A stretch of 64,000 nt of DNA from Dimorphilus gyrociliatus (taxonomy: Eukaryota; Annelida; Polychaeta; Dinophilidae): NCBI GenBank assembly GCA_904063045.1, contig CAJFCJ010000001.1:3355501-3419500 (forward strand). The letters run 5' to 3'. A program made the translations under genes and the position numbers. Under the pieces are notes generated by a model. The model ran no database searches, was not told the origin of the DNA, and saw only the letters and a program-made list of their open reading frames with translations. This document shows, one piece after another, positions 12,081 through 25,488 of this stretch. The stretch's first letter is position 1, and every line of letters begins with the position of its first letter.

Positions 12081-15000
12081 ATGAAGAACTTTTTCCTCCT
12101 GGGACTTTGTGCTGTGGTATTTCAATGTAAGTTCAAACAAATTTCTTCATATGAATATTCAACATATAATTTATACCTTAACTGTGACATCGTCTGAAAC
12201 TCATTGTAAAACCAATAACAGACTCACAAACGGCCACAGTACCAAGCAGTGATGTGTATAATTGTGAAAGTGGACAAACAGGAGCGCGAACTACATCATG
12301 TGGAATGTGCTCTAGTGGACAAATTCCTTCATCGGATCGACTTAAATGTTTCAGTAAGTAAACAAAAAAACACACAGACAAAACATTAAATCTTTGACAT
12401 TTATAAAAACAGAATGCCCAGATTTCTGTTCAAAAGGAAAATGTACACTGAAAACTGATGTATCAAATGAAAATGACGCAACCTTATGTTCACAATGCAT
12501 TGAACACTATTTTCTGGACACTGGAAAATGCGCAGGTACTCTCAACCTTTCTTTTCTCTCTTTGTTCTATCATTCAAAAAAAATGTATCTATTAACAACA
12601 AATATTTTTGAAGAATGTTCAACTGGATGCAAAAACTGTACAAGTGCAACATCATGTCTTGACTGTTACTCTAACTATGCTATGAATGATGCCACTAAGC
12701 TATGCATTCCTTGTCCATCTAACTGTGTTAAATGCACATGGAATTCCGCCACTTCAAATGTTGATTGCGACACTTGTGCTGATAGATACATCAAAAAGGA
12801 CACTGGCTGCACATGTAAATATTCTCACAGCATACTATAAACCACATATTTATTAATATCATTATTTTCAGCTTGTCTATCCTACTGCAAATCTTGTACT
12901 TATAACAAAGACACTGGTGTCAGTTGTAGTTCTTGTGACACAAATGCATACAAGGAAATAACCAATAATATCAACACATGTAAATTATGCTCCACCGCAA
13001 TTTCTGGTTGCAACAAGTGTTCTGATAAGGATACCTGTACTGAATGCATGTCTAAAGCCTATGCTTTAACAACATCAAACAAATGTGAAACATGTAGTTC
13101 CATTCATTCAGCATGCACTGAATGTGATGCCAGCAGTGGCACCAACAAATGTAAGACCTGTAAAAGTGGCTATTATCTTAAGGATGATTCCTGTTCTGTC
13201 TGTCCAAGAAACTGTGACACCTGTGAAGAAACAAATAGCATTGTCAAATGCACGAAATGTAAAGTTGACTACACAGTAGTTGATCCAAAGACTTGTGATA
13301 GATGCCCTGATAATTGTCTTGAATGTGAAGTTTCTGGTAGTAAACTGGTGTGTAAATCTGGCAGATGTGCACCAAAATATGCTCTAAACTCGGATAACTT
13401 ATGCTCAAAGTGTCCTGATAATTGCAAGGCGTGCTCTTGGAGTTCATCAAATTCTAGAACAGAATGTAGTGGAACAGATGCAAGTCATTCATGTGTTGAA
13501 AATGAAGGTGGTAAGTCATGGGGAAGAAAAAGTGATGGAAAATGTATAGGTTAGTCAAACTACTTTATCAAAAGTTTTCTGATTCATTGATATTCTGTGG
13601 AAACTAATGAATAACTTTTAATTATACAGCTTGTCCTGGAAATTGTTTAAAATGTTATTTCAAATCTTCTTCTGCATCTTCACCAATTTGTTATGCTTCG
13701 AAATGTCAAAAGGGATTTGCTTTTGATGATGATACTGGAAATTGTGTTTCCTGTCCTTCTGGGTGTGACTACTGCAAAAAGAGAGATTCTACTATAACAT
13801 GTCTCAAGTGCAGTGCAAAATATGCACCTAAATATAAAGTAAATATTGCAGCCATCGATTCATGTATGTCATGTTCAATTTCAAACTGCGACTATTGTGA
13901 AGTGATTGGTGACAAAGTGGAATGTTTAAGATCTCCTTGTGCCTCTAAAGCAACCAATTCAAATAACAAAAAGTTTTCATTTTCAAGTAAAACTTGTGCT
14001 ACAAGTTGTCCTACTGATTCAATGTGTGAAACCAAAAAAGTTAATGATGAAAATGAAGCATGTTTTTGTAGATCTTGCCCTGACGGAAGTGCTGTAATTC
14101 TAGCAGGAGCAAATGCCGGAGTGTGTAAATCTTGTGGAACGGACTGTGAAGACTGTCAACTATCAGCTGACAAGATGGATGTTGAATGTAAATCATGTAA
14201 AGGTTCGAAACAATGGGTATCAGTTGAATTATCTGGAAGTGTGAAAAAAGGATGTTATGGTATTTGTAGCAAATGAATTATTTTTAGAAAAAAATACTAA
14301 AATTGTGTAAAATATTTAACAGACTGCACTGCTGCATCACCTCAATGTGAAGTTTTGGAAGTTTCTGGAAGTACTTGTAGGTGTAAATTAGATAAATGCA
14401 TTGGCGATATATCTTTAGACCCTCTTCGCTCTGTTATACAAGAGGCTACATCAAAGCAAAGATGTAAAGGTAATAGTTTTTCACAATTTGTCTTGTCAAT
14501 GTCTACATATATACATTTATCACAATTTAAAGCTTGTGTGGAGGACATTCCAAATGCTCTGTGGTGTTCAGGCACTTATGGTTCACCATTCACACTTGGT
14601 GCTTGTCAATACGGATATATCAAGAAAACTGGTGCAGACACGTGCATACGTAAAAAACTTATTTTAATCAAAAACAATTGTTTTTAAGATATTTGACTTC
14701 TATTCCTTTTAGCAATTCCTAGTGACTGTAAGAAATATACCGGCGATGCAGCTGGGCCACCAGCTGCAGAACATGCAACATGTACTGAATGCTTAAAAGG
14801 AAAAGTGGTTTCTTCAGGTGCTTGCACACCATGCCCTTCTGGTTGTTCTGATTGTAAACCTGTAGGTACTAACCCAGTAATATGTACAGCTTGTACAGAA
14901 CCAAATAAAATTGGAATTGACTGTCTAACGCCAGAAGCTACATGTACTCCTGCTACAGTTGAAAATTGTGATACAAAGTGGGCATCAGTTGCTCACCCAG

Positions 15001-18000
15001 CACCCGCTGCAGCTTGTAAATGTATTAGATGCACAGATACATTTGCAGTGGGAACATCTGTGCCTAATACAAATAATACAATCGGAGATTGTGCTCCTGG
15101 TACACCTGCTGCTCCCCAAATAACTGATTGTTTACAACAATTCAATAGTCCAGCTGGAAGTGGTACCGTCCATTGCGTAAGATGTGTTGATGGCAAGGAA
15201 GTGGTAGGAGACACTACATGTGCTTCAGTTACTGGGTGCAAAAATAATTATTCATTTGGAGGACCCGCTGCTGGCTGTTTAATAGCTGATGCAGGCAAAA
15301 TGATGGACGATGGATCAACAAACACAGTTATTACAGTTGATTCTGAAGCTTTAGCATCAGGCAACTGCAAAGGATATTTACCAGGTACGGGATCACCTAC
15401 CCCCGCAAATAAGGGCCGATGTGGTGGTTGTGCCACTGGATTTACTCTAGATTATTCTCCAACAAAATATGACTGTAAATCATGTACTGTTTCTGAATTG
15501 GATCATTGTACATTTGCTGTATCTTCAGGAGGTACATGTATGTGTGGAAGATGTACTGATGATGCAGGAGGAAAAGTATACCACAAACATCCTACATTAC
15601 CAGGATGTACAGAAAATGATGCAATTACTGGTTGTGATACTCACACATTGAAACTTAAAAATGGAGCATATATAGTAGCATGTGCTATCTGTTCAGGTAC
15701 AAATGTTTTGGCTGAAGATGGATTGTCTTGTGTGGCTTGCTCGAAAACTTGTACTGGAGGAATCAAAGTAGTTGCAGCTGGTGCAACATCATGCACATGT
15801 GATTGTAGAAGTGTTGGATTCGAAAATAGTGCTGGAGATGATTGTATTGCTTGTGCAACAAACACAAAAACAGGATGTTCAGAGGTACAACTAAATGCAG
15901 ATTCATGTGAATGCCAAACATGCAATGCCAATTTTGTTATGAAAGCAGATAAGTCAGAATGTGTTGCTTGTAACACTGGTCCTGGTGGTGCAACTTCCAA
16001 CTGTAAAAACTGTAACTTAGATAATTCTAATCAAGTCACAGTTTGCTCTGATTGTGACAGTGGATATGCATTACACACTTCTTCAACACCAGGAACTAAT
16101 CCATCATGCATGGCATGTGGTACAGGATGTGCAACCTGCACAGTAGATACATCTGGAGCTTCTGCTACAACTGATAATAAATGTACAGTTTGTTCATCTG
16201 GTTATGCTCTCAATAATGTAGGGCTTTGTATTCAGTGTCCTACATCACCAGAGGCCTGTTCCGAATGCAGAATTGATCCTGATGATCAAACAAGAACACT
16301 ATGTCTATCATTTGGATGTGCAGCTGGTGCTCTAAGAGACAGCAATTTTAATTGTGATTCATGCGCCTCTCTTACTGGTTGTGATATTTGTGTTAAACAA
16401 ATTGGTGATACTCTGAAATGTTTGAAATGTAATACTGGATATTATATGGATAGTAATAGTGTATGTCAGACATGTGTATCTGGATGTGATTTCTGTGTAG
16501 ATGGAACAACTTGTATCCCCAATGGTTGTAAGGACGGATATATCAGACATAGAACAGAAGGAACTTGCATACCTTGTACGGGAAGTGGAGTTTCAAGATG
16601 TGCATATGAGACAGCAACAAGTGACGACCTCATACCAAAGATATGCGAAACAGGATATAATTTGAACACTGCTGCTTCACCAGTAGAATGTGAAAGTATG
16701 AAGATAATTATAAATGCTACATTTTTGTTTGCAGATCATAAAACACGAATTATATATTTTCAGGATGTGATCCCAATTGCAAAAGCTGCAAAACAAATGG
16801 AAAGGACAAATGTGACTCAGGACAATGTAACTCTGATTATTTCTTTGATTCTAGTGATCAAAGATGTTACAACAATAAAGCTGGTTGCCTTGCTTCAACT
16901 AGAAGTAATGGAAAGATCACTTGTTCATCATGTAATACAGCAACTTCGGTACTTTCCAATGGTGAATGTAAAACATGTCCTACTGGTTGTAGTGGATGTT
17001 CATTTGATGCTACAACAAGCCAATTTACTTGTTCATCATGTAAAGCACAATATTACAAAACATCTGATAATTTGTGTTTGCCTTGTCCAACTGGTTGTAG
17101 TGTCTGTTCACTCAATGGTGAAGCAGTGGAATGTACAAGTTGTCTTGCAACATATGGTTTGAAAGGAACTTCATGTGAGTTATGTGGCATTGGAGAATGT
17201 CAAACATGTTCTGTTCCATCTGGTGGAAGTGGTTTGGTTTGTTTAACATGCTCAAATAAGTTTTATTTGAATAGTGATGATTGTGGTCAATGTCCCAAAT
17301 TCTGTAAAGAATGTTCATATAATCAAAAATATGAATGTACAAAGTGTTATGATAGATATGCAAAGGCATCAGATGGAACATGTGTACCGTGCCCATCAAA
17401 CTGTGAAACATGTACAGCCAATGCAGATAAGACAACAAGATGTACAAAGTGCATATCAAAGTCATTTTCTTTAAAAACTGATGGAACTTGTGTACCATGT
17501 TCAGAAGCTGCTTTTGCCAATTGTGCGACTTGTGGACCAACTCCTTCAGGTGGAAAAGCGAAATGTGATATGTGTAGTGAAGGATTTACTTTACAAGATG
17601 ATAAACTAGCTTGCGTTTCATGTTCAATTATCGGATGTGGATTATGTACTCATGGTCGAATATGTTCGAAATGTAAATCAGGATTCTATTTACATAATTA
17701 TGACAGAGAATGCGCAAGTTTGTTTTTTATTGATATAGTTTTTGTTGATTTTTGATATGTATCACTTATGTATTGTTTTTTTCCAGGAAAATGTTTTGAA
17801 TGTAAAGGAAATCAGGCAGACTGTGGAAATGATATATCTTCTACCAAGAATTCTACTGATAAAGTGAAGGTAATCGACTGTGGAATAGGTGATTGTTGGG
17901 CATATAGAACAGAAGTTTCAGGAACAATAACATTTGCAAGAGGATGCTCAAATGAAACTTGCACATCGGCTAATGAGAATGAAAATTGTAAAACGGCAAA

Positions 18001-18142
18001 TGGAAAGAAAGAATGTGTACAGTGCTGTAGAGGAGAAAGATGTAATACTTGGGAATTAGATGGTAAAGCAGGCGTGGCAGGATTATTTGCAGCCTGTTTC
18101 ATTATTGCTGTGTCTTGTATTCTATCCATTTTAATCAATTAA
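12081..18142 (+). CDS. Gene C: giant furin-like Cys-rich protein with C-terminal LU domain and GPI tail
   Basis: Eleven exons, all introns phase 1: 12081-12126, 12222-12353, 12413-12535, 12614-12814, 12872-13549, 13630-14259, 14323-14469, 14533-14649, 14713-16695, 16764-17717, 17787-18142. The predicted product is 1788 aa. Residues 1-15 are a signal peptide (MKNFFLLGLCAVVFQ). Residues 16-1670 are CxxC-rich repeats of the furin/growth-factor-receptor type (CxxCxxxCxxC with a following GY or GF). The last exon encodes a Ly6/uPAR-like three-finger domain (FECK at the start, CCRGERCN at the end), then a short DGKAG linker and a hydrophobic C-terminus typical of GPI attachment. A secreted, membrane-anchored surface protein is inferred; its ligand is unknown. 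The copy is free of stops and frameshifts. The upstream part resembles PCSK5-type furin repeats, but there is no protease domain. Confidence 0.9.
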
Positions 18143-18489
18143 AGTATTGAACTTTGAAATTATTATAATATAAAGAAAGTTAAGACTGTTTTAATTAAAT
18201 ATTGCTAATATGTTAATTGAAAATAATGAAAACTGTGATTGTAATGAAATGAAAGTCTAGAATGATGCTTTTTGATAGGTTGATTTTTTATTTATGATAA
18301 AAATTATGATACATTTATCAATACAAGCTGATGACTTTTGATGATAATAACCGATAGTTTTTTTATATTAATAATATTGAAAAGAAAATGATTTGCTTCG
18401 AAACGCTTTTCCTGTTTTCATGATATTTGAATATTCTCAATGGTATCCTAAAAGTTAAATGATTTTGATCTTTGCGACTATTTCTGCTT
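18143..18489. other. Intergenic 3' flank of gene C, no gene seen
   Basis: AT-rich sequence between the stop of gene C and the copy F relic. No coding signal was seen. Confidence 0.5.
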
Positions 18490-18938
18490 ATCTAAAGTCA
18501 CTCTTGAGAACAGCATATGCAGCCTGATTTACAGTTTGCCACTTCAGCAGTACACATTGCACCTGCCAAAACATAACCTGAATCACAATATGTTCAGCTT
18601 CACCTAAACGAGTATTTGGTGTGGTGTCAGATTTAATGTATCCATTTTTACAAGTATAAATTGGTTTCGGATTTGGTCTGTCCGAAGCACCTGAACACCA
18701 GATTGCATTTGGAAACTCTCTACCACAGGCTATGAAAAGAAAGCAGTGATAATATTTTTTTTATATGTTATAAAGTATATATAATAAATATGACTGCAAC
18801 CTTGAGTACCAGTTGCACTTTCAAGTACAGTAGGCCTAACTGTAGAAGTCCCATCACTAATGCATCCAATAGATTTACATTTACATGTACTACTTGAATA
18901 TTTAAAAGTTTTGCAATGTAGTATTGCTGAGGCGCAAT
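18490..18938 (-). pseudogene. Copy F: relic of exons 7, 8 and part of 9 of the furin-like family
   Basis: Minus-strand 18795-18938 matches gene C exon 7 (ends on a plausible GT donor, 144 bases). The block below 18729 matches exon 8 (NAIWCSG against gene C NALWCSG). A further Cys-rich stretch (CDSGYVLAGAMC, about 18500-18600) resembles the beginning of exon 9, but it is out of frame with exon 8. The flanking exons are missing. It is clearly more diverged than copies C and D are from one another, so it is an old fragment caught between the two convergent genes. Confidence 0.75.
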
Positions 18939-18998
18939 CTATAAAATGAACATAATTACTGAAAAAGATTACTTAAATAGATATTAAGAGCATCTTGA

Positions 18999-20117
18999 AG
19001 AAAAAAGTATCCGCAATAGAAAATAAAATATGGAATAAACCAAATTCAGATAGAAAACTTACTTTATTTATTAAGGTTGAGGAATTCTAAACGCAAACCT
19101 TAAAGCTGTACTCTATTCACAATAGAAAAACAGAAAATATTAATCGCTTAATTGATGTAAAGGTCGTTCATTGACTATTCAATACTTCAATGATTTTCTT
19201 ATTAACAATCAATCAATCCTTTACATTTATTCAACAATTCAGTCCTATCTAAACTATGCAAGAAGACTATTAGAATTGTGGATTAAGTCGAAAAACTGAT
19301 TAAATATGTTTAATAGTTTAAGACTAGACTAAAGCTTCTTTTCTTTTAATTACATATTGTATTACTAATATTCCACACTTTTCAACTGGAAAAAAGGGCT
19401 ATCAATATATTATTCATTTTTTCGTTAGCAATAGTTAATCCTTCCAAGATAAACTCTTTTAAGGCTCTTTATAAAAGAGCGTTCCTTAAAAGTATATCAC
19501 ATAGTCATACATTTATTAATAACAATAGATCCTTTCTATTTCTTATTCTTTTCAAAATTGATTAAATATCATGAAGACTCATCAGCTTGTATTCATAAAG
19601 GTATCATAATTATTATCATCAGCAAAAATTCAACATTTCAACAAGCATCATTATTGAATCTTCTTTCATTACATTTTCAATTTACATCAATACAACTATT
19701 TCAACAATACTTGATTGAAATTACAAACCCATTTAATCGATTTATCCATAATTCAATGTTCAACTAATTAGTTCATCAACATATATAAAATGTTGGATAA
19801 TTTAATAATGAAACACGTTGCAATTAATCCTGTTCCACCTGCGCCTAATGGCCAGGTATTACATTTTTCACCTCTACAGCACTGTTTACATTCTTTCTTT
19901 CCAGGTACAGCTTTACAATTTTCATTTTCATAAAGAGGTGAACAAGTTTCGTTTGAGCATCCTCTTGAAAATGTTATTGATCCTAAAGTCTCTGTTGTAT
20001 AAGCCCAACAATCACCAACTCCACAATCTATTAATTTCACATTTGCTGTTTCTTCCTTTACATTAGAAAGTTCATTTCCACAATCAGTTCTATTTCCTCT
20101 GCATTCAAAGCATTTTC
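18999..20117. repeat. Near-identical 1.1-kb segment shared with 2401-3518
   Basis: Second member of the pair. It contains the last exon of copy D (19768-20117) and its 3' flank. The copies differ at only a few visible positions over coding and non-coding sequence alike, whereas the neighbouring upstream exons of copies B and D differ far more. Confidence 0.9.
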
Positions 20118-23100
20118 CTAAAAAAAAGATTCAAGTATTTAAAAATTTATCATACGGAATAAATAAATTTAAAATTAAAACAAAAAACAAACTTGCACAT
20201 TCTCTATCATAATTATGTAAATAGAATCCTGATTTACATTTCGAACATATTCGACCATGTGCACACATTCCACATCCGATAATTCAACATGAAACACACG
20301 CTAGTTTATCATCTTGCAGGATAAATCCTCCACTACACATATCACATTTCGCTTTTCCACCTGAAGGAGTTGGTCCACAAGTTGCACAATTAGCAAAAAC
20401 AGCTTCCAAACATGGTACACAAGTTCCATCAGTTTTTAAAGAAAATGACTTTGATATGCATTTTGTACATCTTGTTGTCTTATCTGCATTGGCTGTACAT
20501 GTTTCACAGTTTGATGGGCACGGTACACATGTTCCATCTGATGCCTTTGCATATCTATCATAACACTTTGTACATTCATATTTTTGATTATATGAACATT
20601 CTTTACAGAATTTCGGACATTGACCACAATCATCACTATTCAAATAAAACTTATTTGAGCATGTTAAACAAACCAAACCACTTCCACCAGATGGAACAGA
20701 ACATGTTTGACATTCTCCAATACCACATAATTCGCACGCAGTTCCTTTCAAACCATATGTTGCAAGACAACTTGTACATTCAACTGATGCTCCATTGAGA
20801 GAACAAGCACTGCAACCAGTTGGACAAGGCAAACACAAATTATCAGATGTTTTGTAATATTTTGCTATACAAGATGAACAAGTAAATTTGCTTGTTTGAG
20901 CATCAAATGAACATCCACTACAACCAGTAGGACATGTTTTACATTCACCATTGGAAAGTACCGAAGTTGCTGTATTACATGATGAACAAGTGATCTTTCC
21001 ATTACTTCTAGTTGAAGCAAGACAACCAGCTTTATTGTTGTAACACTTTTGATCACTAGAATCAAAGAAATAACCAGAATTACATTGTCCTGAATCACAC
21101 TTGTCTTTTCCATTTGTTTCGCAGCTTTTACAATTAGGATCACACTCTGAAAAGATAAAATTCGTTTTTAACAATCTCAAAACAAGTATGGAATGTTTAT
21201 AATGATCTTCATACTTTCACATGCTACTGGTGAAATAGCAGTGTTTAATTTATATCCTGTTTTGCATATCTTTGGTATGAGAGTATCACTAGTTGCTGTC
21301 TCGTATGCACATCTTGAAACTCCACTTCCCGTACATGGTGTGCAAGTTCCTTCTGTTCTATGTCTGATAAATCCGTCCTTACAACCATTGGGGATACAAG
21401 TTGTTCCATCTACACAGAAATCACATCCAGATACACATGTCTGACATACACTATTACTATCCATATAATATCCAGAATTGCATTTCAAACATTTCAGAGT
21501 ATCACCAATTTGTTTAACACAAATGTCACAACCAGTAAGAGAGGCGCATGTATCGCAAGTGAAATCACTATCTCTTAGAGCAGCAGCTCCACATCCAAAT
21601 GATAGACATAGTGTTCTTGTTTGATCATCAGGATCAATTCTGCATTCCGAACAGGCCTGTGGTGATGTAGGACACTGAATACACAGTCCTACATTATTGA
21701 GTGCATAACCAGATTGACAAACTGTACATTTGTTATCAGTTGTAGCAGAAACTCCAGATGTATCTACTGTACAGGTTGTACATCCTGTACCACATGCCAT
21801 ACATGATGGACTAGTTCCAGGTGTTGAAGATGTGTGTAATGCATATCTACTGTCCATCTGCAGCCAAAACATTTGCACCTGAACAGGCAGCACATGCTAC
21901 TACATAAGCTCCATTTTTAAGTTTCAATGTGTGAGTAGCACAATTGGTAATTTCATTATTTTGTACACATCCTGTTAATGTAGGATGTTTATGGTATACT
22001 TTTCCTGCTGCATCAGCAGTACATCTTCCACACATACATGTACCTCCTGAAGATACAGCAAATGTACAATGATCCAATCCAGCAGCAGTACATGCTACAC
22101 AATCATATTTAGTTGGAGAAAAATCTAGAACAAATCCAGTAGCGCAACCGGCACATCGGCCACTAGTTGCTGGAGCAACTGTGGCCGCTGATGCAATATA
22201 CCCTTTGCAATTTCCAGAGGCTAGTGCTGCAGTATCAACTGTAATAACTGATGTTGTTGATCCAGCATCTAACATTTTGCCTGCCGCAGCAACCTGACAA
22301 CCAGCTGCTGCTCCTCCATATGAGTAGTTCTCTTTGCATCCAGTTATTGAAGCACATGTAGTTCCTGTTACTATTTCTTTGTCATTAGCACATGTAACGC
22401 AATTGACGGCAGGTCCTACAGGATTATTATATTGTTGTAAACAATCAGTTATTTGAGTAGGAGAAGTGGGTGCACCAGCAACACATTCTCCTATTCTATT
22501 ATTTGTATTTGGTACAGTGCTTGCAGTTGCAGTGGCAAATGTATCAGAGCATCTAATACATTTACAATCTGCAGCGGGTGCTGGGTCAGGAACTGATGCC
22601 CATTTTGTATCACAATTGGCAACTGTAGCAGGAGTACATGTAGCTACTGGTGTTTGGCAGTCAATACCAATTTTAGTTGGTTCTGTACAAGCTGTGCAAA
22701 ATACTGGGTTAGCACCGTCAGCATCACAATCAGAACAACCAGCAGGGCAAGGTGTGCAAGAACCAGCAGAAAAATAATATCCTTTTGTGCATGCAGAACA
22801 TAATGCACTTGTTGCAGTTGGTGATCCAGCTGTATATTGCTTGCAACCAGTAGGAATTGCTAAAGAAATGGGAAACATACTGTTTAAAAAAGTTGTTTTC
22901 ATTAAAGTAATTATATATACGTATGCATGTATCAGCTCCAGTTTTCTGAATAAAGTCCTGTTGACACTCAACAACTGTAGCTGAACCAGCACTGCCACCA
23001 CACCAGAGAACATTTGGAATTTCTTCAGCACAAGCTGTAAATTGTATTGAATGCAAATATTTTGGATATCCATGAATTAATTTATGGAAATATATTACCT

Positions 23101-25488
23101 TTACAGCCTTGTGCTCCAGAAGCTGCTTGTAGAACAGAGTGTTTACCACTAATACTCATATCGCCCATACATTCACCTGCTTTGCATATACAAGTACTTC
23201 CAGAAAGTTGTAGCACTTTACATTGTGGTGATGCAACAGTGCAGTCTGTCAAATATTTTAAAATGTTGTAGTAGTTTTTTCTACAAATAATTCATTTGCT
23301 ATAAATACCATAACATCCTTTTACAACATTACTAGATACTTCTATTGATACCCATTGCTTTGAACCTTTACATGTCTTACATTCAACATCCATCTTGTCA
23401 GCTGATAGTTGACAGTCTTCACAATCTGTTCCACAAGTTTTACACACTCCGGCATTTGCTCCTGCCAGAATTACAGCACTTCCTGCAGGACAAGATCTAC
23501 AAAAACAGGCTTCATTTTCATCATTGACTTTTTTGGTTGCACACATTGAATCAGTAGGACAACTTGTAGCACAAGTTTTATTTGAAAATGAAAACTTTTT
23601 GTTATTTGAATTGGTTGCTTTAGAGGCACAAGGAGATCTTAAACATTCCACTTTGTCACCAATCACTTCACAATAGTCGCAGTTGGAAATTGTACATGAC
23701 ATACAAGAATCAATGGCTCCACTATTTGCATTATATTTAGGTGCATATTTTGCACTGCACTTTAAGCATGTTATAGTAGAACCTCTCTTTTTACAGTAGT
23801 CACATCCAGAAGGACAAGAAACGCAATTTCCAGTATCATCATCAAAAGCAAATCCATTTTGACATTTTGAAGCGTAACAAATTGGTGAAGACGCAGAAGA
23901 AGATTTGAAATAACATTTTAAACAATTTCCAGGACAAGCTGTATATACAAAGTTATTCATTACATCTCATGGAATATCTATTACATAGAAAACTTTTGAT
24001 AAAGTAGTTTGACTAACCTATACATTTTCCATCACTTTTTCTTCCCCATGATTTTCCACCTTCATTTTCAACACATGAATGACTTGCATCTGTTCCACTA
24101 CATTCTGTTCTAGAATTTGATGAACTCCAGGAACATGCCTTACAATTATCAGGACACTTTGAGCACAAGTTGTCTGAGTTTAGAGCATATTTTGATGCAC
24201 ATCTGCCAGATTTACACACCAGTTTACTACCAGAAACTTCACATTCAAGACAATTATCTGGACATCTATCACAACTCTTCAGATCAACTACTGTGTAGTC
24301 AACTTTACATTTCGTGCATTTGACAATGCTATTTGTTTCTTCACAGGTGTCACAGTTTCTTGGACAGACAGAACAGGAATCATCCTTAAGATAATAGCCA
24401 CTTTTACAGGTCTTACATTTGTTTGTGCCACTGCTGGCATCACATTCAGTGCATGCTGAATGAATGGAACTACATGTTTCACATTTGTTTGATGTTGTGA
24501 GAGCGTAGGCTTTAGACATGCATTCAGTACAAGTATCTTTGTCAGAACACTTGTTACAACCAGAAATTGCAGTGGAGCATAATTTACATGTGTTGATATT
24601 ATTGGTTGTTTCCTTGTATGCATTTGTGTCACAAGAACTACAACTGACACCAATATTTTTGTTATAAGTACAAGATTTGCAGTAGGATAGACATGCTGAA
24701 GAAAAATATGAAGATTATATGGTTGAAATTGAAATATTGTAGAAATAAGTACACAGTATAAAATATGTTAAGAGTATATTTACATGTGCATCCATTGTCT
24801 TTTCTGATATATCTGTCAACACAAGTATCGCAATCAGTTCTGGAAGTAGCGGAATTCCATGTGCATTCAATACAGTTGGATGGGCAAATAACGCATAGCT
24901 TGGAAGCATCATTCTTTGCATAATTAGAGTAACATTTTTGACAAGATGTTGGAGATGTGCAGTTTCTGCATCCAGTAGAGCATTCTTGAATGAGATTTTA
25001 TGTAAAAGAATAAATAATTGGAAGTGAAAAATGAATATAAAAAAGAAATGGCGCTACTACCTGAACATTTGCCATTGTCCAAGAAATAATGTTCAATGCA
25101 TTGTGAACATAGGGTAGCATCATTTAATACATTACTTTTTAGTGTACAATTTCCTTTTGAACAGAAATCTGGGCATTCTGTTTTTATCAACATTCACTTT
25201 TCATTTTTGATACGATGTACATATTAACTTACTAAGGCATTTAAGCCTATCTGCTGAACGAATTCGTCCACTTGAGCATATTCCACATGATGTAACACGC
25301 TTTCCTGTTTGTCCAGGTTCACAATTATACACATCACCATTTGGAACGGTGGCTGACTGGGAATCTGTTATGGAAAATGTTAATTTAAGGATTTTATTTC
25401 TATAGATTTGTTTTAAAAAATAAACGATGGCTTGCTTAGACTGACATTGAATAGCCATAGTAAATACTGCCAAGATGATGGAGCGCAT
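19768..25488 (-). pseudogene. Copy D: full-length furin-like/LU gene with two disabling changes
   Basis: Eleven exons mirror gene C with the same phase 1 introns: 25446-25488, 25233-25364, 25061-25177, 24784-24984, 24018-24695, 23309-23938, 23099-23245, 22921-23034, 21215-22859, 20193-21146, 19768-20117. Exon 9 lacks the counterpart of gene C 15723-16057 (335 bases), which shifts the frame and gives a stop right after NVLAADGQ (about 21853). In exon 10 a TCA serine codon of gene C has become TGA (about 20286). Either change would remove the LU domain and GPI tail. Other exons remain open and some are nearly identical to gene C (exon 5 differs at about three residues in 168). It is probably a recent pseudogene, or a conversion donor; an assembly error at the deletion cannot be excluded. 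Confidence 0.88.

Noticed and set aside
14805-17162. Single long ORF spanning 785 codons on the plus strand
   Set aside because: It reads through the intron at 16696-16763 and out of frame into exon 10; the spliced model keeps the CxxC pattern and matches copies B, D and E.
12081-18142. Proprotein convertase (PCSK5-like) for gene C
   Set aside because: Only the furin-type repeats are shared; no subtilisin-like catalytic domain or P-domain is present.
20865-21143. Minus ORF rich in Val/Leu with no cysteines
   Set aside because: It is the out-of-frame shadow of copy D exon 10.
1-25488. Protozoan variant surface proteins (Giardia VSP-like) as identity for the CxxC proteins
   Set aside because: Similar cysteine spacing, but the LU domain, intron structure and neighbouring animal GPCR and NLR genes point to a metazoan.
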